Origin: Planctomycetota bacterium
GTDB lineage: Bacteria > Planctomycetota > Phycisphaerae > Phycisphaerales > SM1A02
DNA: 18,959 bases
NCBI GenBank assembly: GCA_009924765.1
Contig: RFQW01000002.1
Span: 1 to 18,959, forward strand
Reading direction: 5' to 3'
The notes beneath the pieces were generated by a model. The model had not been told where the DNA came from, did no database searches, and saw only the letters and a program-made list of their open reading frames with translations. Positions 1 to 7,185 of this stretch are shown here, one piece after another. Every line of letters begins with the position of its first letter. Position 1 is the first letter of the stretch. Made by a program: the position numbers and the translations under genes.

Positions 1-1
1 G

Positions 2-1396
2 CAGGTGGCGGTGGCGTGCCGCGTGCTGATCCACACGGCGGGTCGGCCGGCGGTGGCTCTTGCGTGGATCGTGACCGTGATGGCGGTGCCGGGCCTTGGC
101 TTGCTGGCCTATCTGCTGGTTGGCGAAAGCAAGTTCGGCCTGCGCCGAGCGCGGCGCCACGCGGCGATTCTGCAGGAGGTGGATGTGCCGTCGGTGCACA
201 CGCAGCGAGACGCGCGCGCGATGCAGCATGACCTGACCGCCGAGCAGCAGCAGCTCTCCTTGATGGCCGGATCCGTCAGCCACTCGCCCGTCCTCTCCGG
301 CAATCGCGTGGCGCTGTCAGGTGACAGTGCCGACAACATCGCGCGCATGGTGCGGGACATCGATGCGGCCACGCATCACGTGCACCTGTTGACGTACATC
401 TACCTGCTCGATGGCGCGGGCCACGCGATCGCCGAGGCACTGCTGCGCGCGGTGGCACGCGGGGTGCAGGCCCGGTTGCTGGTCGATGATCTGGGCAGCC
501 GCTCGTTCCTGCGCAGCGACCTGCGCCGCACGCTGGAATCCGCCGGCGTGCAGGTGTGTGGCGCGCTGCCCACATCGCTGGTTCGCATGATGATCGCGCG
601 CCTGGACATCCGGAACCATCGCAAACTGCTCGTGCTCGACGGTCGTGTGGCGTGGGTCGGCAGCCAGAACGTGGCCGAGGCGAGTTTCGCGCCGAAGGCA
701 CGCTACGCCCCATGGGTGGACTGCATGCTGCGCGTCGAGGGCCCGCTGGTGCGCGAACTGCAGATCGTGTTCGTGGAAGACTGGTTCATGGAGCGCGACG
801 AGGATCTGGACGCGCAACTGGCCATCGAGCCGCCCTTCCACACCGACGGTGTGACGGCACAGGCCGTGGCCACGGGCCCCAACTTCCGCAACGATTACAT
901 GACGCTCCTCATGCAGGCGGCCGTGCAGGTGGCGCGGAAGGAGATCACGCTGACCACTCCCTACTTCGTGCCCGATCTGCCCATGCACGCAGCGCTGGCG
1001 GTGGCGGCGCGACGCGGCGTGCGCGTGCGGCTGGTGGTGCCGCGCCGGAACGACTCGTGGCTGGTACAGCGTGCCAGCCGAGGCCTGTACGACATGCTGC
1101 TGGAAGCGGGCGTGGAGATCCACGAGTTCACCGGCGGCCTGCTGCACGCGAAGACCGTGCTGGTCGATGATCTCGTGAGCGTGATCACCAGCGCCAACCT
1201 GGATCGGCGCAGCTTCGAGTTGAACTTCGAGATGGGCGTGCTCCTGTACGACGCCGGTTTCGCCGACACCCTGCGCGCGCTGCAGGCTCGCTACGTCGCG
1301 CAGAGCACCCGGGTGGACCTGCAAGCGTGGCGCCAGCGTCCACCAGGCATTCGCCTGCTCGAGGGCGCCGCGGGGCTGCTCAGCCCGCTGCTGTAG
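2..1396 (+). CDS. cls: Cardiolipin synthase / phospholipase D-like protein (5' end outside window)
   Basis: Membrane phosphatidyltransferase of the phospholipase D superfamily, expected to make cardiolipin from phosphatidylglycerol. Numbering from the GTG at position 5, there are two HKD motifs. The first has H205, K207 and D212 and is followed by a GSQN segment. The second has H381, K383 and D388 and is followed by TSANLD. That pairing is the catalytic signature of bacterial Cls. The N-terminus has a hydrophobic segment (about residues 15-38) ending in a YLLVGE-type sequence, which is usually the second membrane helix of Cls. The first helix is missing and the frame is open to the window edge, so the true start is very likely upstream. 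The end is complete (TAG). It converges on iscX with only 3 bp between the stop codons. The family assignment is firm; the exact phospholipid substrate is inferred. Confidence 0.9.
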   Translation, partial: QVAVACRVLIHTAGRPAVALAWIVTVMAVPGLGLLAYLLVGESKFGLRRARRHAAILQEVDVPSVHTQRDARAMQHDLTAEQQQLSLMAGSVSHSPVLSGNRVALSGDSADNIARMVRDIDAATHHVHLLTYIYLLDGAGHAIAEALLRAVARGVQARLLVDDLGSRSFLRSDLRRTLESAGVQVCGALPTSLVRMMIARLDIRNHRKLLVLDGRVAWVGSQNVAEASFAPKARYAPWVDCMLRVEGPLVRELQIVFVEDWFMERDEDLDAQLAIEPPFHTDGVTAQAVATGPNFRNDYMTLLMQAAVQVARKEITLTTPYFVPDLPMHAALAVAARRGVRVRLVVPRRNDSWLVQRASRGLYDMLLEAGVEIHEFTGGLLHAKTVLVDDLVSVITSANLDRRSFELNFEMGVLLYDAGFADTLRALQARYVAQSTRVDLQAWRQRPPGIRLLEGAAGLLSPLL

Positions 1397-1399
1397 CGA

Positions 1400-1597
1400 T
1401 CAGTCCCGTTCGTCGATCCACGCCTGCTGGATCGCCTCCAGGATGCGCTCGTTGCATGGATGCCCGGGCTGTTCCACGAAACCGGGCAACTGCATCACCA
1501 GCGACTTCAATCGCGGAAAGGCGATCGACACCGGATCGACGTCATCATGCGCGTCGCACAGCGCCTCAGCGATGCGCTGCACGTCGAGCCAGTGCAT
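1400..1597 (-). CDS. iscX: IscX-like Fe-S cluster assembly protein
   Basis: A 65-residue acidic protein matching the IscX (YfhJ) family along its whole length. It keeps the early HW, the EAL-DA segment, D21-P22, the C-N-E-R-I-L-E-A-I segment near residues 48-56 and the W-x-D-E end. E. coli IscX is 66 residues, binds the cysteine desulfurase IscS and iron, and modulates cluster assembly. An in-frame ATG at 1615 would add six residues (MPEQEP). I prefer the ATG at 1597 because GGAG/AGGA sequence lies just upstream and the length then fits the family. It follows the ferredoxin gene on the same strand by about 30 bp with no visible promoter of its own, so the two are probably co-transcribed. The same fdx-iscX order ends the E. 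coli isc operon. Identification rests on recalled family sequence. Confidence 0.85.
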   Translation of the reverse strand: MHWLDVQRIAEALCDAHDDVDPVSIAFPRLKSLVMQLPGFVEQPGHPCNERILEAIQQAWIDERD

Positions 1598-1629
1598 GGG
1601 TTCCTGCTCCGGCATGACGCAGCCGCCGC

Positions 1630-2028
1630 CTAGTGCGGCACTTCCTTGATCGCGTTGCGGTTCCACGCCGGCACGCGCACCACGATGGGGCCCGTGCCCT
1701 TGATCTCGCACTGGCAGCTCAGGCGGCTGTTGCGCTGGATGGCCGGCGCCTCCTCCACGCGATCGTCTTCGGCCTCGGTGCTTTCGGTGAGCTGATCCAT
1801 GCCCTGCTCCACATACACGTGACAGGTGCTGCAGGCGCACACGCCGCCGCAGGCGTGCTCGATGTTGATGCCGTGATCCATGGCCAGTTCGAGCAGGCTC
1901 TCTCCCGCGCCACCCATCAATTGCCATTCCTTCTGCTCGGTGCCGGTGAGGGCGTGCGGATCCTCCAGCAGGAAGGTGACGGGGACGATTGGCGGGCCGT
2001 GCTCGTGGTCGCTGCGCTTCAGGTGCAT
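1630..2028 (-). CDS. fdx: [2Fe-2S] ferredoxin, adrenodoxin/Isc type
   Basis: Small cytoplasmic electron carrier of the adrenodoxin-like class, which supplies electrons for Fe-S cluster assembly by the Isc machinery. From the ATG at 2028 it has 132 residues. The cluster ligands fit C60-x5-C66-x2-C69, with C105 36 residues after the third cysteine, the same spacing as E. coli Fdx. The sequence IEHAC-GGVCACSTCH and the later SRLSC are typical. Two extra cysteines, C64 and C107, lie nearby. A GTG at 2058 would add ten residues, but its GGAG directly abuts the start codon with no spacer. The ATG at 2028 instead has a TACCAT box 9 nt upstream, matching other probable leaderless starts here. iscX follows immediately. 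The remaining isc genes are not in the window. Confidence 0.9.
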   Translation of the reverse strand: MHLKRSDHEHGPPIVPVTFLLEDPHALTGTEQKEWQLMGGAGESLLELAMDHGINIEHACGGVCACSTCHVYVEQGMDQLTESTEAEDDRVEEAPAIQRNSRLSCQCEIKGTGPIVVRVPAWNRNAIKEVPH

Positions 2029-2037
2029 GGGGCGGGC

Positions 2038-2043
2038 ATGGTA
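2038..2043 (-). promoter_or_regulatory. Candidate -10 box of fdx-iscX
   Basis: On the minus strand TACCAT is followed by 9 nt and then the fdx ATG, with no Shine-Dalgarno sequence between. The same hexamer precedes pyrC. I see no convincing -35 element. If transcription starts about 7 nt after the box, the leader would be only a couple of bases long. Confidence 0.45.
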
Positions 2044-2113
2044 GGAAGTTCCGGGCACCTCCGGCCACGGAAATCCGATGCGGGACCGGCGATGGAATCG
2101 CGGCGCCTGCCGC

Positions 2114-2119
2114 TACGCT
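2114..2119 (+). promoter_or_regulatory. Candidate -10 box of the rlmN-like gene (leaderless start)
   Basis: TACGCT within CGCTACGCT lies 6 nt before the GTG at 2126. There is no Shine-Dalgarno sequence. The same CGCTACGCT string precedes rnd on the other strand. It supports GTG 2126 as the start rather than the ATG at 2078, which would add 16 residues unlike the family's N-terminus. Confidence 0.45.
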
Positions 2120-2125
2120 GTGCCC

Positions 2126-3181
2126 GTGGACCTGCTTCCGAACACGCTCGAGGACACCGCCGCAGCGGCACAGGCGCTGGAGATCTCGCGCCATCGCGCC
2201 CGCGAAGTGCACGCGGCGTGGTTCCGGGAAGGCCGCATCGCCGCGCCGTGGGCGGAGGACCGCGTGGCGCCGATCGAGCGCACCACGGTGGACCACGACA
2301 CGGTGAAGTTCACCATGCGGCTGCCGGACGGACTGGAAACCGAGAGCGTGGTCATTCCGATGTATCGCGACGAGCGCATCACGCGCACCCTGTGCGTGAG
2401 CAGCCAGGTGGGCTGCGCCATGGGCTGCGGTTTCTGCGAGACGGCGCAGATGGGCCTGATGCGCAACCTCACCGCCGGCGAGATCGTGGCGCAGTGGTTC
2501 GCGGCGCGGCATCGCGTGGAGAATCCCTACGACGGTGGGCGCGGCTTTCACATCAAGAACATCGTGTTCATGGGCATGGGCGAGCCCACCGACAACATCG
2601 ACAACGTGCTGCAGGCCATCCGCGTGCTGGCCGACCATCACGGCGCGGGCGTGCCGGCGGCCAACATCACGGTGAGCACCGTGGGTCGGGCGGCCGGCGT
2701 GCGCAAGCTGGCCGCGTTCGCGGAGCAGACGGGCTACCGCAAGCTGAACATCGCCTTCAGCCTCAACGCGCCGAACGACCGCATCCGCACCGAGATCATG
2801 CCGATCACGCGCGCCGAACCGGTGTCGGGCGTGCTGGACGCGCTGAAGGCCTGGCCCGTGCGTCGCAGCGCCGTGTTCTGCATGGAGTACGTGCTGATCC
2901 CGGGCGTGAACGACGCCCCCGAGCACTGCGACGAGGTGTGCGAACTGCTGCGTGACCTGAAGTGCTCGCTGAACGTGATTCCCTACAACCCGCGGCGCAA
3001 CAGTCCATGGCGCGCCCCAACCGAGGATGAGACGGCCGCCTTCGTGGCGCGCGCGGTGGCCAACGGACAGTTCTGCAAGCGCCGAGGCACGAAGGGCCGC
3101 AATGCCATGGCCGCATGCGGCCAGCTTGGCAACGAGAACATCCGCAAGCGCAAGTTCGTGGATCTGCGCGTGGGCGAGTGA
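2126..3181 (+). CDS. rlmN: RlmN/Cfr-family radical SAM 23S rRNA adenine methyltransferase
   Basis: Radical SAM enzyme expected to methylate C2 of A2503 in 23S rRNA (and A37 of some tRNAs). From GTG 2126 it has 351 residues. The 4Fe-4S motif is C97-x3-C101-x2-C104 in SSQVGCAMGCGFC. C90 lies seven residues before the first cluster cysteine, as the resolving cysteine does in E. coli RlmN. GMGEP-TDN (about residues 150-157) is the SAM-contacting motif. The C-terminal methyl-carrying cysteine is in AACGQL (C331). The residues before AACGQL read GTKGRNAM rather than the usual GDDID-type sequence, so this may be a divergent subfamily. It is divergent from fdx-iscX across 97 bp and convergent with the next gene 13 bp beyond its TGA. 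Family certain; the target base is inferred. Confidence 0.85.
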   Translation: MDLLPNTLEDTAAAAQALEISRHRAREVHAAWFREGRIAAPWAEDRVAPIERTTVDHDTVKFTMRLPDGLETESVVIPMYRDERITRTLCVSSQVGCAMGCGFCETAQMGLMRNLTAGEIVAQWFAARHRVENPYDGGRGFHIKNIVFMGMGEPTDNIDNVLQAIRVLADHHGAGVPAANITVSTVGRAAGVRKLAAFAEQTGYRKLNIAFSLNAPNDRIRTEIMPITRAEPVSGVLDALKAWPVRRSAVFCMEYVLIPGVNDAPEHCDEVCELLRDLKCSLNVIPYNPRRNSPWRAPTEDETAAFVARAVANGQFCKRRGTKGRNAMAACGQLGNENIRKRKFVDLRVGE

Positions 3182-3194
3182 GTGCCGCGCCGGG

Positions 3195-4262
3195 TCAGTT
3201 CCCGTTCGGGGCGCTTGCTGCAGACTCCATGCTGGTCGACAGGATCTGCATCGCCGGTGGCGCGGCGCGAGGCTGTGGCGCGGTCAACTTGCCCAATCGG
3301 CACAGCGCCATCGGCTCGAAGCCCGGCGCCTCCAGCGCGGCGGCGATCACCTTTGCGGCTGCTGCCTGTTCGGCACCCTTGGCGGATGCAGCCTCGAACA
3401 GACCCGGCGGAAGCGGACGCACATCGAACGCCGCTCCGTACTGATGCGCGAACAGGCCGGCCTTCTGCATGCCTCGGCCGGCGTTGATCAGCGTCTGCGT
3501 GGTGGCGGTTGGACCGCGACCGGCGAGCAGGATCGTGCAGCCCGGCCCCCACAGCGTCTTGGGTCCGATGGCGGCGGCGAACGCGGGCGACGCGGCCGCC
3601 AGCGTCTCGACCGCCCGCATGAACTCGGCTCGCTTGTCGTCGGCGATCACCACGCCGGTGGTGTTCTGGTCGATCAGGCAGATGCGCGCCTTCTCCACGC
3701 ACGCCGCCTCGGGCTTGTACGCGGCGTCGAAGGCGCCACGCGGATCGGGACGCGTGAAGATGCCCAGCGCGCTCGCGACGGCCTCGGGCGTCGGCTGCTT
3801 CTTCACCTGCCCCACGCGCACGGACATCACCACCAGATCGCCGCCCTCCTCGATCTTGGGATAGAAGACCGCGGTGCCCGCCATGCTGGCGGTGGCGAGC
3901 ATGCCGATGCACTCGAGCGCTGCCCCCGCACTGATGAACAGCGTGAAGTACTCGTCGTCGCCGATGGGGCTCTTGGCGCACCGCGTGGCGATGGTGCAGT
4001 CCAGCTTGGCGATCAGCCGCAGGTTGGCCAGCGCGCCGTAGTCGTCCGCCCAGCATGCGGCCATGGCGAACGGAATGGTCACGCCCTCCGACACGGAAGC
4101 CTTGCCTGTGCGCGGACGCGCCTGCATGCCGCCCATGGGTGCCGCCGCGCCACCGGGCGGCGGCGTCGCGCCCTGGGCAAGCGCCATCGGAGCGGCGATG
4201 AATGCGGGAAGGCAGGCGAGCAGGTCGCGGCGACGCATGGAGGATTCGTTCATGGGCTTCAT
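3195..4262 (-). CDS. Exported protein of unknown function with twin-arginine-type leader
   Basis: I do not recognise this 355-residue protein. The N-terminus reads as a signal peptide: three arginines at 10-12 followed by D-L-L, then a hydrophobic stretch to about residue 30 ending in a plausible A-L-A cleavage site. The R-R-x-L-L arrangement suggests Tat export, though Sec cannot be excluded. A short Pro/Gly/Ala linker follows. The mature part is mixed, with several single cysteines and an Ala/Pro-rich tail. No catalytic motif or membrane segment stands out. In-frame ATGs at 4262, 4253 and 4238 are all possible starts and none has a good Shine-Dalgarno sequence. It begins 19 nt after the rnd stop on the same strand and could be its operon partner, but I see no functional link. 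Confidence 0.75.
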   Translation of the reverse strand: MKPMNESSMRRRDLLACLPAFIAAPMALAQGATPPPGGAAAPMGGMQARPRTGKASVSEGVTIPFAMAACWADDYGALANLRLIAKLDCTIATRCAKSPIGDDEYFTLFISAGAALECIGMLATASMAGTAVFYPKIEEGGDLVVMSVRVGQVKKQPTPEAVASALGIFTRPDPRGAFDAAYKPEAACVEKARICLIDQNTTGVVIADDKRAEFMRAVETLAAASPAFAAAIGPKTLWGPGCTILLAGRGPTATTQTLINAGRGMQKAGLFAHQYGAAFDVRPLPPGLFEAASAKGAEQAAAAKVIAAALEAPGFEPMALCRLGKLTAPQPRAAPPAMQILSTSMESAASAPNGN

Positions 4263-4281
4263 GGTGTGATGTTCGGACGGT

Positions 4282-5583
4282 TCAGGAGACGGGTCGGATC
4301 GCGCCGAGTTGCGGATCCCAGCGAAGTCGCAGTTCGGCGTTGCCTTCCACGAAGGACTGCAGCCAGTCGCCGGCCGCCTGCATGCGCCAGTCGCCGGCCG
4401 GGAAGGCGCTCGGGGCCTCGCCCACCGAGTCGCCGCGTTGCTGGCGCCGCTCGCGGGCGATGCGCGTGGCGCACCAGTCGGTGAACTCGCTTCGGCTGCA
4501 GAGCAGATTGGGCGCCATCTGGTCGGCGATGCAGCGCGCCTGAAGCGCCAGCCACAGCGCATCGATGCGTGCGCGCACGGTCGCGTCCTCCAGCAGCTTG
4601 GCGTGCTCGTCACGCGTGGGCGGCAGTTCGCGCGCGTGCCGCACGCACTCGGCGATGCGGTCGCCATGCTGACCGCCGACCGGACTGGGCAGGAAGCGCA
4701 CCTCGCGCACCTCGGACGCCCGCTCGGGCTTCCGACGCACCAGTTCCATCAATGCGTTGTCCGGGATCACCACGCGCTGGGGCTGGTCCATCTCGCGTGC
4801 AAGTTCCCTGCGCAGCAGCACCAGCTCGCGCAACAGCGTGGTGGCGGCGGGCCGCAGCGGCTCGCCGCGGCTGGCGCGACGCATCTGGCGCTCGGGATCG
4901 AACTCGCTCTCCCCCGCCAGCTGCGCGGCGCTCTCCTGCAGCACCCACTGCAGGCGTCCGCATGACTCCAGCTGGCGACGCACGGCGTCCCACGCCATGG
5001 GCAGGTAGCGCACATCATCGGCGGCGTAGTGCAACTGGCTGGCGGTGAGGGGTCGGCGATCCCATTCGGTGAAGGTGTGCGCCTTGCCAAGGCGAAGTCC
5101 GACGAAGGTTTCGAGCGTGGTGCCGAGGCTGCTCGGCCACGGCAGACCGATCATGCTGACCGCGATCTGCGTGTCCACCACGTTCTCGATCGAGCGCCCA
5201 AGCGCGTCGCGCACCGCGCCGATGTCCTGCTCGCCGGCGTGCACCAGCGTGGTCACGGCCGGATCCGCCGCCACCTCGTAGATGGGACGCGGGTCCACAC
5301 CTTCCAGTGGGTCGATCAGCGCCACGCGTTCGGGCGTGGCAACCTGCACCAGACAGATGCGTGGGCGGAAACTCTCCTCGCCGATGAACTCGGTGTCGAA
5401 GGCCAGCAGGCCCACCGCGCGCGCGTGCGCGGCGAATGCCTCGACCTCGGCCGCGCCGCGCAGCACTTCATGCTCGCCCTTCGGTACCAGCGGATGATCG
5501 ATGCGCGGTCCGTGACCTTCCTGGCCATGCTCGCGCTCGGCGCTTTCGTGATGACGGGCTCGCTGGCGTCGGCGGTGGTTCAC
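4282..5583 (-). CDS. rnd: RNase D-like 3'-5' exonuclease with HRDC region
   Basis: DEDDy-type 3'-5' exoribonuclease, in known members used for tRNA 3' trimming and RNA turnover. From the GTG at 5583 it has 433 residues. Exo I is D63 and E65 in FDTEF; Exo II is D120 in HAGEQD; Exo III is Y186-x3-D190 in HYAADD. All catalytic residues are present. An HRDC-like helical region follows (roughly residues 240-320) and contains the expected VIPDNAL-type segment. A longer C-terminal helical tail follows. The length is somewhat above E. coli RNase D (375 residues). The GTG start is supported by AGGA 6 nt upstream. The first 30 residues are charged and unlike the family, so the functional domain may begin near residue 38. 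It lies 50 bp after uvrC on the same strand with its own candidate promoter. Confidence 0.9.
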   Translation of the reverse strand: MNHRRRQRARHHESAEREHGQEGHGPRIDHPLVPKGEHEVLRGAAEVEAFAAHARAVGLLAFDTEFIGEESFRPRICLVQVATPERVALIDPLEGVDPRPIYEVAADPAVTTLVHAGEQDIGAVRDALGRSIENVVDTQIAVSMIGLPWPSSLGTTLETFVGLRLGKAHTFTEWDRRPLTASQLHYAADDVRYLPMAWDAVRRQLESCGRLQWVLQESAAQLAGESEFDPERQMRRASRGEPLRPAATTLLRELVLLRRELAREMDQPQRVVIPDNALMELVRRKPERASEVREVRFLPSPVGGQHGDRIAECVRHARELPPTRDEHAKLLEDATVRARIDALWLALQARCIADQMAPNLLCSRSEFTDWCATRIARERRQQRGDSVGEAPSAFPAGDWRMQAAGDWLQSFVEGNAELRLRWDPQLGAIRPVS

Positions 5584-5610
5584 GCGGGGTCCTGCGGGGT
5601 GCGGTCCTCA

Positions 5611-5616
5611 AGCGTA
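5611..5616 (-). promoter_or_regulatory. Candidate -10 box of rnd
   Basis: On the minus strand CGCTACGCT gives TACGCT 27 nt before the rnd GTG, inside the uvrC-rnd gap. The same nine bases precede the rlmN-like gene. Here the leader would be about 20 nt and carry the AGGA ribosome binding site (5590-5593), so this gene would be leadered. Confidence 0.4.
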
Positions 5617-5633
5617 GCGGATGCCGCGCGCGC

Positions 5634-7061
5634 TCACGCCTTCGTGTCGGGCGGCGATTTGCCGCGGCGTCGGGTCTTGGGTGCGTCGCCGGACAGCAGG
5701 CGCTTGGTGCGCAGCAGATGGTGATAGTGCTGCGCGAACCGGTGCGCCTCGTCGCGGATCGCCTGGCACAGTTGCAGGCCACCGTGGTTGCGGCTGAGGC
5801 GCAGCGGTTCGGGGTCGTTGGGCAGGTGCAGCAGCTCCTCGCGCTTGGACAGGCCGATCACCATCGCGGGCCGTGCCGGCACCGCCTCCAGCGCTTCCAA
5901 TGCCGCGGCCAGTTGACCGGGTCCGCCGTCGATCAGCAGCACATCCGGCATCAGGGCCGGTTCATCCCCGGCATCGCGGAAGCGGCGGCTCACCACCTCG
6001 CGGATGGCCTGATAGTCGTCGTTGGTGACGCTCTTCACCTGAAATCGGCGGTAGCGGTCCTTGAAGGGGCGACCGTCCACGAAGCACACCAGGCTGCCCA
6101 CGGTGTCGCCGCCCGCGAGGTGCGCGATGTCCACCGCCTCCACGCACCGAATCTCGCGCTCCAGACCCAGTGTGCGCTGCAGGCTTCGGCATCCGGCCTT
6201 TGGATCCATGGCGGACAGCGTGACCTCGGGCTGCCAGTCGTACTCGCCTTCGCTGCCGCGACGCTCGCGCTCATCCAGTTTCTCGATGGCCTGGATCTGG
6301 TCTCGCAGCACGGCGGCCGCCTCGTAGCGACGCTCGGCCGAAGCCACCTCCATGTCCGCGCGCATCTCGCGCAGCATCACGCTGCGCTTGCTCTCCAGGA
6401 AGCGGCAGAAGCGCTCGATGTCCTCGCGATAGCGGGCGCCGGAGATGCGGTTGCCGCAGGGCGCCGTGCACTGGTCGATGTTGGCAAGGATGCACGGACG
6501 AAAGGACTGGTTGCCTGGATGGTCGCTGCGGATGTCGAGCTCGCAGGTGCGGAACTGGAACACGCGCTGCAGCAGCTGCATCGAGTGTCGCAGCGCGGCG
6601 CCGCTGGTGAAGGGCCCGTACACGCGCGCGCCCTTGAAGCGCGGATGCGCGGGATCACGCGTGATGTACACGCCGGGAAACTCCTCGCGGATGGTGACGG
6701 CCAGATACGGGAAGCTCTTGTCGTCGAGCAGTCGCGCGTTGAAGCGCGGCTTGAGATCCTTCACCAGGCGCGCCTCCAGCAGCAGCGCCTCCCACTCTCC
6801 CTCGCACGGGATGTGGTCGATCTCCACGATCAGTTCCAGCATGGGTTGCTTGCGCGGACCGAGGTCGGTGCTGGGCAGGAAGTAGCTGCTCACCCGGTCC
6901 GGCAGGTTGTTGGCCTTGCCCACGTACAGCACCACGCCGGCGGCGTCCTTCATCAGATACACGCCGGCCACGGCCGGCAGCGCCCGCGCCCTCGACAGCA
7001 GCGACGGCCCGTCGGACGGGGTCGGTTCGGGCTGCCGGGGGGTGTCAGACGTCTCGTCCAT
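5634..7061 (-). CDS. uvrC: Excinuclease ABC subunit C, short form without C-terminal HhH domain
   Basis: Nuclease subunit of UvrABC nucleotide excision repair, cutting both sides of a DNA lesion. The 475-residue protein begins with a GIY-YIG domain (GVY at 33-35, LYVGKA at 45-50, E92/E96 region), used for the 3' incision. Four cysteines, C173-x16-C190-x7-C198-x3-C202, match those proposed to bind an iron-sulfur cluster in E. coli UvrC. A UVR (UvrB-binding) segment covers about 225-262. The RNase H-like domain for the 5' incision keeps D311, D349, D378 (in LLIDGGPGQL) and H440. It then ends after a basic, Pro-rich tail. E. coli UvrC is 610 residues and ends in tandem helix-hairpin-helix motifs that are absent here. 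The next gene starts 50 bp later, so no hidden domain fits. A TACAGT box lies 8 nt before the ATG. Confidence 0.93.
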   Translation of the reverse strand: MDETSDTPRQPEPTPSDGPSLLSRARALPAVAGVYLMKDAAGVVLYVGKANNLPDRVSSYFLPSTDLGPRKQPMLELIVEIDHIPCEGEWEALLLEARLVKDLKPRFNARLLDDKSFPYLAVTIREEFPGVYITRDPAHPRFKGARVYGPFTSGAALRHSMQLLQRVFQFRTCELDIRSDHPGNQSFRPCILANIDQCTAPCGNRISGARYREDIERFCRFLESKRSVMLREMRADMEVASAERRYEAAAVLRDQIQAIEKLDERERRGSEGEYDWQPEVTLSAMDPKAGCRSLQRTLGLEREIRCVEAVDIAHLAGGDTVGSLVCFVDGRPFKDRYRRFQVKSVTNDDYQAIREVVSRRFRDAGDEPALMPDVLLIDGGPGQLAAALEALEAVPARPAMVIGLSKREELLHLPNDPEPLRLSRNHGGLQLCQAIRDEAHRFAQHYHHLLRTKRLLSGDAPKTRRRGKSPPDTKA

Positions 7062-7069
7062 AATGCGGA

Positions 7070-7075
7070 ACTGTA
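7070..7075 (-). promoter_or_regulatory. Candidate -10 box of uvrC
   Basis: TACAGT on the minus strand sits 8 nt before the uvrC ATG, with no Shine-Dalgarno sequence, fitting a leaderless or near-leaderless transcript. No LexA-like palindrome is evident in the 124-bp divergent region shared with the lipoprotein gene. Confidence 0.4.
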
Positions 7076-7109
7076 GGAAATTCGATGCACCCCCATCCGG
7101 GGCCCTGTG

Positions 7110-7115
7110 TACACT
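7110..7115 (+). promoter_or_regulatory. Candidate -10 box of the Cys-rich lipoprotein gene
   Basis: TACACT within GTGTACACT lies about 70 nt before the ATG, giving a leader of roughly 60 nt with a good AAGGAG ribosome site at 7173-7178. GTGTAC-type symmetry (GTGTACAC) could also serve as an operator half, but only this single copy is visible. Confidence 0.35.
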
Positions 7116-7185
7116 GGGGGAACTTGGCGACGGCTGCCGTCAGGTCCAATTCCAGAGTCCGCAGCTCACCGTAAGGAGTCACACC

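Noticed and set aside
1400..2926. Minus-strand open frame of 508 codons ending in IscX
   Set aside because: Only its last 65-71 codons are family-like. The rest is antisense to the RlmN-like gene or overlaps fdx in another frame, so a fusion protein is not supported.
5436..7076. Long plus-strand open frame (546 codons) opposite uvrC
   Set aside because: It lies entirely antisense to a gene with clear family motifs, is rich in His, Arg and Ala without domains, and is the expected by-product of GC-rich third codon positions.
7062..7185. LexA/SOS box controlling uvrC
   Set aside because: No palindromic operator of known LexA types is visible in the 124-bp intergenic region.
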